Source of the DNA: Anaerolineales bacterium
GTDB taxonomy: Bacteria > Chloroflexota > Anaerolineae > Anaerolineales > DRMV01
Assembly: GCA_027023425.1 (NCBI GenBank)
Contig: JALVVL010000012.1
Coordinates: forward strand, 1-64,000
Direction of reading: 5' to 3'
DNA length: 64,000 bases
Every line of letters begins with the position of its first letter. Within the stretch, counting starts at the first letter, position 1. Positions 29,215 to 36,476 of the stretch are shown one piece after another. The notes below the pieces were generated by a model. It searched no databases. It worked only from the letters and a program-made list of their open reading frames with translations, and was not told the origin of the DNA. Made by a program: the position numbers and the translations under genes.

Positions 29215-29945
29215 GCTTCTCCAAAGTAACGCAAAGACGCAGAGAAAGCAGAGGCGCAGAGAAAAAACCACAGATTACACAGATTAGCACAGAGGAGAAG
29301 ATTAGCGATTTAGGATTTGCGGATCTTCCCTGAAATTGGTGAGAATCTGTGTCAATCGGCGGATGAAACAAACTACAGAGATTACACAGATTAGCGCAGA
29401 TTTTTTCTGTGTTCTCTGTAAATTTCTGTGTTCTCTGTGGTTTTCTCCTTCAATCGGTGAAAATCTGTGTCAATCGGTGGATAGGGACGCCAAGGGCGCC
29501 AAGGAACGCGAAGGACGCCAAGATTAACGCGGAGACGCAGAGGAAACAGAGGCACAGAGGGCGCCAAGAAAAAATTTCTGTGTTTTCTGTGGTGATTCTG
29601 TGTCTTCTGGGTTTTCCTCCTCAATCGGCGTAAATTTGTGTCAATCGGTGGATAGGGACGCCAAGGGCGCCAAGGAACGCGAAGGACGCCAAGATTAACG
29701 CGGAGACGCAGAGGAAACAGAGGCACAGAGGGCGCCAAGAAAAATTTTTCTGTGTTTTCTGTGGTGATTCTGTGTCTTCTGTGTTTTTCCTCCTCAATCG
29801 GCGTAAATTTGTGTCAATCGGTGGATGAGAACCACAGATTACACAGATTTGCACCGATTTTTCTGCGCAATCTGCGGTTTCAACAACCAAATCGGTGAAA
29901 ATCTGTGCAAATCGGTGGATATTTTCTGCGTAATCTGTGGTTTCT
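29215..29945. repeat. Modular intergenic repeat block, longest in window
   Basis: Reiterated cacagattacacagattagcacaga, cgccaagggcgccaaggaacgc, acgcagagaaagcagaggcgcagag; includes a 171-173 bp tandem duplication. Confidence 0.92.
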
Positions 29946-29965
29946 ATGCTTGGGATCACGTGCTC

Positions 29966-31279
29966 TCATTGCCCCTTCACGATGAGGAAGTCCACCCGCT
30001 CGGCGTTGGGCATGGCTTCTTGAGGCGCGTCGGGGAAGGGGATTTGCCGCATTTTCCCTCCTTCCGGCGGAAGCCAGTAGAGGGCGCCGAGCGAGGCGGC
30101 TGTGTTCATCTTGAACGCTTTGAGCACAAGGCCCTTTCGCCACGCCTGAGGGCGGTTCGTGCCTTCCCAAGGCCGCCCCCAGTGCCAGAACGCCGGTAGG
30201 GTGAGGCGGAAGACGACCTCGCCGTTTTGCTCTACCACAAGGCCGCGGCCGAGGAATTTGGCGCTGTCCGGCACCATCCAGAGGCGGGTTTTGCCTGTGC
30301 TGAAAGTGTCCATGACGGGGAAGTGCAAGCAGCGGGCGGAAGGCTTTGCCCCTTGGGCGTGGTGTGCCGTGTCCCACGTGGTCGTTGCCACGAAGGTGGG
30401 GCATTGTGGGGCCTTGGCGGGGTCGCTTGCCAGCGCGATGATGGCGACTTCCTGCGCGCCGCCGCGCTGCACCCGTGCGGTGAGCACGTCGGGATGGCGA
30501 TACGACGAAGGCAATTCAGGCAAAGCCAGTTCCTGCAGGTGCTTTGTGCGGGTATCCCAAAGCAAAAGGCTCCATTGGCCGGTAGCGTGCACGTTGGGGG
30601 CGGTGGGCGTGGGGGGCGTGGTGACGATTCCCCAGTGCAGGCCGTAAAGGGTGTGGTCATCCAGCCAGCCCAAGGGGAAGGCGGTGTTTTTCCCGCTGAG
30701 GATGGCGTTTTTGCCCGTGGCGCACATTAGGTCTTGGATTTGGCCGGTGCGGACGTTCAGCATGCGCCAGCAGGGCGCTTTGGCGTTGGCGTCGTCTTGT
30801 AGCACCACCGAGGCTTCGTCGCCGCGCCACGTGGTTTCCCAAAGCGGTCCACCGGCATTCCGTTTCAGGTGGAAGACTTTTGTCAGTTTTCGCGTTTGCA
30901 GGTTCAGCGTCCAGAAAGTCCAGCCTTCCTCGTTTTCGCTCAGCAGCCAGATCGTATCGTCGCTGTTGGCGGGGGCCAAGTACCAGTTCGTGGCCTCGGG
31001 CAGGGTGAGGCTCGCCAAGGTTTCCCAGCGGAGGGGCTGGTCGTTGTGGCGGTAGATGCCGAGGAAGAAGCGCCCTTTGGCGCGCCACAAAGCGACGCTT
31101 TCGGCGGGGCCTGAAGGGGATGCGGTGGCCTTGGTGGGTGTTGCTGTGGCGGGGTTTGGGGTGGGCTGCTCTGCCTGCGGCGGCGTGGTTGGAATTGTTG
31201 CTTTGGCGGCGCACCCGCCGAGCAGGAAAAGCGCGAGTGAGAGGAAAAGAAGGGTTTTCTTCACAATCCACCTCCTCAA
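29966..31279 (-). CDS. Lipoprotein of unknown function (possible WD40/beta-propeller-like)
   Basis: LFLLGGCAAKA lipobox, low-complexity Thr/Pro linker, repeated WxLxxxxxxLWxLL strands. Confidence 0.6.
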   Translation of the reverse strand: MRRWIVKKTLLFLSLALFLLGGCAAKATIPTTPPQAEQPTPNPATATPTKATASPSGPAESVALWRAKGRFFLGIYRHNDQPLRWETLASLTLPEATNWYLAPANSDDTIWLLSENEEGWTFWTLNLQTRKLTKVFHLKRNAGGPLWETTWRGDEASVVLQDDANAKAPCWRMLNVRTGQIQDLMCATGKNAILSGKNTAFPLGWLDDHTLYGLHWGIVTTPPTPTAPNVHATGQWSLLLWDTRTKHLQELALPELPSSYRHPDVLTARVQRGGAQEVAIIALASDPAKAPQCPTFVATTTWDTAHHAQGAKPSARCLHFPVMDTFSTGKTRLWMVPDSAKFLGRGLVVEQNGEVVFRLTLPAFWHWGRPWEGTNRPQAWRKGLVLKAFKMNTAASLGALYWLPPEGGKMRQIPFPDAPQEAMPNAERVDFLIVKGQ

Positions 31280-31545
31280 ACCCTCTGCAAGCCGTTGTGA
31301 GGCAGCCAGAAATAATCCTTATCGCCAGATTACCATAAAAATCCGCCGAAGTAACCGAGAAAGTGCTGAAGTGTAGGGCAATCGTAGGTAAATCGTCGGC
31401 AAATCCCCACTTCCCAGGTGCGCGACTCGGCGTTTCAACAAAGAGCGAGGCGGAAGCCCATCCGCCTCGCGAGCGCCAAAGTTCCGCACATGGTATTTTT
31501 TGCTTCGTGCTTGCAATTTCCCTGTGAGCCGCCGCGCCGCAGGCT

Positions 31546-33345
31546 TTACAATCCAAGAAACGCCCCCACCGCGGTGGTCAGGATGACCAGCACGGTAAAC
31601 AGCGCGCCCTTCTTCACAAAATCCAGCGGTTTGTATTCGCCGGGGCCCATTAGGAACACGTTGACCTGATAGGTCGGCGAACTAAAGACGTTAGAAGCCC
31701 CCAACGCGGCCACCACCGCTGCGGCGCGTGGGTCTGCGCCGAGGTGCATTGCCGTTTGAATGGCTAAGGGAATGGTCACCACAGCCGCAGTGACGTTGGA
31801 AGTGAGATGCCCGACCAGCGCGGCCGCCACGGCAATCAGCAGATAAAGCCAAAATGCGCTGTGCCCGCCGAGAAAGCGGCTTAGCAGGCGTCCCACGGCT
31901 TCGGAGGTGCCGCTGTGCACCATGGCCGCGCCCAAGGGCAACATGCCGCTGATGAAGATGAGCACCTTCCACGAAATGGCATGGTAGGCTTCTTCCATGG
32001 TGAGCACACCCAGCAAGAGCAGCAGCGTAGCGCCCCCAACCGAGGCCGCACCCAGCGGCAGGATGTGGAAGCCTACCGCAGCCAATGCCAGCGCCGTGAC
32101 CACCGCGGTTATCACTGCCTTGGGCACCGAAAGTGTGTTCCCGGCTTCTTCCAGCGAAGTTTTGTCCAGCACAATGAAGTTGTCGTCCTCTTCCAGAGCG
32201 GCGATGCGGTCGGCGCGGCCGTGCACCAGCAGGGTGTCGCCAAATTCCAATTTGTGCTCCGCGATGTGGTGGTGCTTGGGCTGGCCTTTGTGGTCAATGG
32301 CGAAAATGCGCAGGCCGTAACGGTTGAAGAAATCGGTTTCAGCCACGGTCTTGCCCTGTAGCCACGCCCGCGGGGCAAGCGTCACCTCGGCCATCTGGTA
32401 GCCCTCGCGCAGCAGGTTGGGCGGGAAGGCCTCCACTTCGGGGAGCACTTCCAGTTTGCAGGCTTCGGCGGCGGATTGAACGGCCGCATTGTCGCCGCGG
32501 AGGAGAAGGCGGTCGCCCACTTGAAGCACTGTTTCGGCTGTGGGCGGCGGCAGAAAGCGCTCACCGCGCCGGATGCCGATGACGTACACGCCGTGGCGGG
32601 AGCGCAGGCCGCATTCTCGCAGGCTGATGCCCGCCAGTGGCGAGCCGGGCTTTACCACGACTTCGTGGAGCACCTTGTCCAGCATGTAGGTTTGGATGAG
32701 CGCGTCGCTTTTCTGGAGGATGTTTTCGTATTCCGGCAGGCGTTTGGGCAGGAGCAGGTTTTTGAGGAGCACCATCAGCGCCACGGCAAGCACCACGCCG
32801 GGGAGGATAAGCGGTGCTTGTTCAAAGATTTTGAAGCGCGGCAGCGACGCCGCGGCCAGAAATTCGTTCATGATGATGGTGGGCGTCGCACCGATGAGGG
32901 TGATCATGCCGCCGATGATGGTGCCCATTCCCAAGGGGAAGACCAGCCGCGAGGGCGAAATTTTTGTCTTGCGGCTGGCGCTCATCACCGCGGGCAGGAG
33001 CACGGCCGCGGTGCCGATGTTGACCATGATAGCAGAAAGCGCGGCAGCCGTGCTCATCACGATGGCGATCAGTGCCGACTCGTTCCCCTTGGCGAGATCA
33101 ACCAGTTTATCGCCCAGCCAGCCGGCCGCGCCGCTGCGCTGGAGCGCGCCGCCGATGATGAACAGGCCGAACATCGCCAGCACCGCGTTGCTGCTGAAAC
33201 CGGAAAACGCCTCTTTCCAAGAGACGAGGCCGGTCGCGCCCAAAGTAAACAGCACGCCCAGCCCGATGATTTCCGGCCGCAGCGCGTCGGTGAGCAAAAG
33301 TATCATGGTGACTACAATGATGAGGGAGAAAATGAGGATTTGCAT
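31546..33345 (-). CDS. SLC13/DASS-family permease with internal RCK_C (TrkA-C) domains
   Basis: Multi-TM, ILLLTDALRPEIIGLGVL, two TrkA-C-like segments (GSPLAGISLRECGLRSRHGVYVIGIRRG ...); true start MQILIFSLI. Confidence 0.85.
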   Translation of the reverse strand: MQILIFSLIIVVTMILLLTDALRPEIIGLGVLFTLGATGLVSWKEAFSGFSSNAVLAMFGLFIIGGALQRSGAAGWLGDKLVDLAKGNESALIAIVMSTAAALSAIMVNIGTAAVLLPAVMSASRKTKISPSRLVFPLGMGTIIGGMITLIGATPTIIMNEFLAAASLPRFKIFEQAPLILPGVVLAVALMVLLKNLLLPKRLPEYENILQKSDALIQTYMLDKVLHEVVVKPGSPLAGISLRECGLRSRHGVYVIGIRRGERFLPPPTAETVLQVGDRLLLRGDNAAVQSAAEACKLEVLPEVEAFPPNLLREGYQMAEVTLAPRAWLQGKTVAETDFFNRYGLRIFAIDHKGQPKHHHIAEHKLEFGDTLLVHGRADRIAALEEDDNFIVLDKTSLEEAGNTLSVPKAVITAVVTALALAAVGFHILPLGAASVGGATLLLLLGVLTMEEAYHAISWKVLIFISGMLPLGAAMVHSGTSEAVGRLLSRFLGGHSAFWLYLLIAVAAALVGHLTSNVTAAVVTIPLAIQTAMHLGADPRAAAVVAALGASNVFSSPTYQVNVFLMGPGEYKPLDFVKKGALFTVLVILTTAVGAFLGL

Positions 33346-33349
33346 GGCA

Positions 33350-33480
33350 AGCCTCGCGGAAAGGGTACCTCTGTGACTTCGGTGAAAAGCCACAGAAAGC
33401 ACAAAATCGTCATAGAAAACGCAGCGATTTGTCTTTGCGTCCTTTGTGCCGCTTTCCCTGCGCCTCTGCGTTAAAATCCG
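33350..33480. repeat. Degenerate modular repeat block
   Basis: ccacagaaagcacaaa..., tctttgcgtcctttgtgcc, cgcctctgcgtt. Confidence 0.6.
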
Positions 33481-33488
33481 CACCTGTT

Positions 33489-33926
33489 TCAGGGCAGGTG
33501 TATCTCCACCTTCCCCTCAATCGGTACGCCGTGGGCCAGTGTGTTGGTGACCGTGCCCCATTCCACTGCTTTTTCGTGCAGGTATTGGAGTTTTTCGGGC
33601 GGCGCGCTGCTTTTGATGTGGAGCGTGTAGTGCACTTCCACCAAGCCGGGCGGCACGTTGCGGCGGGTGGCCGCGATTTCCACGCGGGCTTCTTCCAGCC
33701 CGATGCGCATTTTTTCGGCAAGGGTCTGCACGTTGGTCAGCAGGCACGTGCCCAAGGCGCTGAGCAGGGTTTCGGCCGCGTTGGGGCCGGCTTCTCCGCC
33801 GCCGCGCTTGATGCTCACGGTGAAGGTGTGCTCGCGCACGCGCGCGGTGGCGCTGACGGCGTCGTCGCGCGTCACGGTCACGGCGTAGTGCTGCACTTGG
33901 TGCTTGAAGTGGGCTGTAGCGACCAT
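33489..33926 (-). CDS. OsmC/Ohr-family protein
   Basis: GGEAGPNAAETLLSALGTCLLTNVQTLAEKM. Confidence 0.85.
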   Translation of the reverse strand: MVATAHFKHQVQHYAVTVTRDDAVSATARVREHTFTVSIKRGGGEAGPNAAETLLSALGTCLLTNVQTLAEKMRIGLEEARVEIAATRRNVPPGLVEVHYTLHIKSSAPPEKLQYLHEKAVEWGTVTNTLAHGVPIEGKVEIHLP

Positions 33927-33933
33927 GGGAATT

Positions 33934-34230
33934 TTACTCCTTTTCCCTCGTGGCGTTCAGGCCAAAGAGCGCCTGTGCTTTGGCTTCGTCCACGCGGCAG
34001 CGGTCGGGGTCTAAAATTTCAAAGGGGTTGTGGCTCTCGCCGTCCACCAGAATGCCGGGCGAGGCGCGCATGTTATAGCGCTGCGCGATGGCGACGCCTT
34101 CTTCGGTTTCCAGCGGAATGCGGGTGTAGGGGATGCCGCGCTCGTCCAGGTATTGCATGATTTTGCGGCTGCGGCGGCAGCGCCGCGCTGGCAGGATGAC
34201 GATGCGGTGGGGAAATTGCTCTGTGCTCAT
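33934..34230 (-). CDS. Glutaredoxin-like protein (CRRS active-site variant)
   Basis: VILPARRCRRSRKIMQYLDERGIPYTRIPLET...YNMRASPGILVDG (cis-Pro context). Confidence 0.7.
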   Translation of the reverse strand: MSTEQFPHRIVILPARRCRRSRKIMQYLDERGIPYTRIPLETEEGVAIAQRYNMRASPGILVDGESHNPFEILDPDRCRVDEAKAQALFGLNATREKE

Positions 34231-34244
34231 GGGGCTTGAACCTC

Positions 34245-34318
34245 ATCAAGGGGAAACCGCAGATTACGCAGATTTCGCAGAAAAATCTGTGCTAATCTGT
34301 GGAATCTGCGGTTTTTCA
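34245..34318. repeat. Palindromic module of the intergenic repeat family
   Basis: aaaccgcagattacgcagatttcgcagaaaaatctgtgctaatctgtggaatctgcggttt. Confidence 0.85.
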
Positions 34319-34690
34319 CCAATCGCACTTGCGCGGGCCGCAGGGCTTGCGCGACATGCCGTCCATGCTATCCAGCGCGTCCAGTGCGGCGGCGGTGTCG
34401 GCGAGGGCATCCAGCAGGTGGGCGATGCGGCGGCAGCGCAGGTGGTAGATCACGCGCGTCCCGTCTTTGGTGGTGCGCACCAGGTCGGCGGCGCGGAGCA
34501 CCATCAGGTGCTGGGAGACGTTGGCCTGCGAGCGCCCCGTGGCTTCCATCAGGTCGTGCACGCAGCGGGGCCCTTCCCGCAGGGCGAGCAGGATGCGCAG
34601 GCGCACGGGGTTGCCCAGCAGGCGGGCGAGTTTGACCGCGCGCGCCAAGGGAATTGCCGAGGGCGGTTCGGGGCGCATGGGTTTAGGCAT
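34316..34690 (-). CDS. ArsR/SmtB-family transcriptional regulator
   Basis: LLGNPVRLRILLALREGPRCVHDLMEATGRSQANVSQHLMVLRAADLVRTTKDGTRVIYHL. Confidence 0.92.
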   Translation of the reverse strand: MPKPMRPEPPSAIPLARAVKLARLLGNPVRLRILLALREGPRCVHDLMEATGRSQANVSQHLMVLRAADLVRTTKDGTRVIYHLRCRRIAHLLDALADTAAALDALDSMDGMSRKPCGPRKCDW

Positions 34691-34949
34691 GGCTTTTGGC
34701 CTGCAAAATGCGGCGCAGTTCGGCCGGCGAGGGCGCGTTGCGCGTAGCCACAAGTTGCCCTTCCACGTAGAGCCGCGGCAGGGTGACGGGGTTGAAGCGC
34801 GCCAGCGCCGCGGCGTCGTTGACTTCCTCCAACGCGACAGCGACGCCCACTGCCGCGGCCGCTTCGTTTAGCCTTTGCTTGATGCGGCAGTAGCGGCGGC
34901 AGTCGGGCGCGCCGTAAAGGGTGGCATGAACGGTTTTTGTGGTGTCCAT
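34683..34949 (-). CDS. Thioredoxin/glutaredoxin-fold small protein (CRRYC)
   Basis: ATLYGAPDCRRYCRIKQRLNE...NPVTLPRLYVEGQLVATRN; 8-bp overlap with arsR-like gene. Confidence 0.65.
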   Translation of the reverse strand: MDTTKTVHATLYGAPDCRRYCRIKQRLNEAAAAVGVAVALEEVNDAAALARFNPVTLPRLYVEGQLVATRNAPSPAELRRILQAKSHA

Positions 34950-34963
34950 TCCAGTTTTGGAAT
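34948..34963. promoter_or_regulatory. Candidate operator palindrome ATTCCA-GTTT-TGGAAT
   Basis: Perfect 6-bp arms, 4-bp spacer, directly at the start of the ArsR-containing operon. Confidence 0.5.
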
Positions 34964-35019
34964 GTTACTGCCTGAAATGCAATCTGTCAAGGGTTTTGGA
35001 TAAATCTGTAATTGCTCAC

Positions 35020-35091
35020 GCTGTTTTCGGCTTACTTTTCCCAAAAAGCCGCTGCAGGGTGGCTTCGCAGGCGGTAGGTGCAGTTTCAATT
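35020..35091. repeat. Interspersed repeat A, left part (interrupted copy)
   Basis: ttttcggcttacttttcccaaaaagccgctgcagggtggcttcgcaggcggtaggtgcagtttcaatt. Confidence 0.75.
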
Positions 35092-35350
35092 TGCATACTC
35101 AACCCAGATGTTGGGTTTAGGCTCTTCGGCAATACCCAGTCGCATGGCTTAATCTCTCCCTACCCCCGCTACGGCGAGGCCTCGCATCTGCTCAGCCCGC
35201 CGTAGCCGCCCCCTTCCCTCCCTTACCAAGGGAGGGAAGGGGGCAGATGAGCCGAGCGCCAGCGAGGCTCAGCGGGGGATGGGTGAGATCTTGCCACCAA
35301 GAAGACGGATGGTGCCTTCCGCAATGACCAAAATCTTGTTTGAGAATGCA
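35092..35350. mobile_element. MITE-like element copy 2 (259 bp), inserted in repeat A
   Basis: TIRs TGCATaCTCAA ... TTGAGaATGCA; flanking ATT; high identity and equal length to 17508-17766. Confidence 0.85.
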
Positions 35351-35490
35351 ATTGCCGCCGCCTGCGCCCTGCGACTGAACTCACGGGCTACAAGTTGCGA
35401 AGCCCATACAGGTGGACTTTTGCTTACGCAGTGGCGAAGTGTTTGCGCTCGCTTGCGAGGCTGGCAGGCGGTTACGGAATTCCACTGATA
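35351..35490. repeat. Interspersed repeat A, right part
   Basis: gccgccgcctgcgccctgcgactgaactcacgggctacaagttgcgaagccc...ggctggcaggcggttac; matches 57640-57770. Confidence 0.8.
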
Positions 35491-35523
35491 GCGTTGGTTG
35501 TTGATTGTGCCGCCAGTGTTGTG

Positions 35524-36441
35524 TTATAGACGCGGCCTAATCCAACTAAGCCAGCCCTTACCGCTTGGCGGAGCAGGGGGGCGTGTCTTGTCAAAGGCGG
35601 CGAGCACCAGCACAACGCTTAGCATTGCCGCTCCCGCCCATTGGGTGAGGGTCATGGTTTCGTGTAGCCAGATTTGGGCTAACCCTACGCTCACCAATAG
35701 TTCAAACAATCCTAACAGCGCTGTTTGCATTCCGCCGATGTGTTTTACCCCCAAAAACAGGGTGATTCGCGAGAAAAAAGTGACCAGCGTAAGCCCTACC
35801 ACAGGCCAAATTGTGGCTGTTGTTGTGGGTAGGTGGATGGGGCCGATTATCAAAAACGCAGGCACTACAATTGCGCTCATCGCGAACAGCGTGTAAAGTG
35901 TGACAGTGGGCGCCGGCATATCCATCAAAACACGTTGGTTTATCGGCAGGTGAAGGGCATATAGCGCCGCGGCGAGCAACATCATGCCCATGCCAACCAA
36001 ATCCAAACGGTGCGAGCCGCCAAGGGTTATCATCGCTACGGCGGGCATGGCAAGCCCAATCCGCAGCAAGGTAAGTTTGCTGGGCGGTTGCTTGTCTAAC
36101 CAGAGCCAAATTGCTACGAACAGAGGGTAGAGTGAATAGAGCAGTTGACCTATCCCCGCGTCAATGCGCCCTAAAGCGCTGTAGTAAAAAAGCGAGCCGA
36201 TGCCGTTTATGCTCCCCGCGAGCAAGCAGCCTATTAGTCCGATAGGGTAGATTTGCAGAAATTGGCGCTTGAAGGCCATGATGACTGCGAAAAGCAACAG
36301 CGCGGCAAACAGCGTCCGCAGTGCCACTACCGATAGCGGCGGCAGCCCGGCCAAAATTGCTTGCTTCCCGAAAATAGGCGCCATGCCCAAGAAAAAAGCG
36401 GAAAGCAAAGCAGCGCGTATTCCCCGATTTTGTTTGCGCAT
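35524..36441 (-). CDS. EamA/DMT-family transporter
   Basis: 10-TM DMT architecture, GKQAILAGLPPLSVVALRTLFAALLLF. Confidence 0.85.
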   Translation of the reverse strand: MRKQNRGIRAALLSAFFLGMAPIFGKQAILAGLPPLSVVALRTLFAALLLFAVIMAFKRQFLQIYPIGLIGCLLAGSINGIGSLFYYSALGRIDAGIGQLLYSLYPLFVAIWLWLDKQPPSKLTLLRIGLAMPAVAMITLGGSHRLDLVGMGMMLLAAALYALHLPINQRVLMDMPAPTVTLYTLFAMSAIVVPAFLIIGPIHLPTTTATIWPVVGLTLVTFFSRITLFLGVKHIGGMQTALLGLFELLVSVGLAQIWLHETMTLTQWAGAAMLSVVLVLAAFDKTRPPAPPSGKGWLSWIRPRL

Positions 36442-36476
36442 TGAGTTTACCTAAGGTTATTTGTGCGCCTGCGCGC

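Noticed and set aside
29215-29945. CRISPR-like look of regularly repeating words
   Set aside because: Units are not fixed-length repeats separated by unique spacers; everything is repeat-derived, variable in length and no cas genes are nearby.
29391-29959. ORFs of 74-115 aa with peptides like NLGVLRVPWRPWRPYPPIDTNL
   Set aside because: Translations of the intergenic repeat modules; repeated peptides simply mirror the DNA repeats.
32476-33474. 332-aa ORF antisense to SLC13 permease
   Set aside because: Composition (His/Gln/Arg/Asp-rich) and full overlap with a clear transporter indicate a spurious frame.
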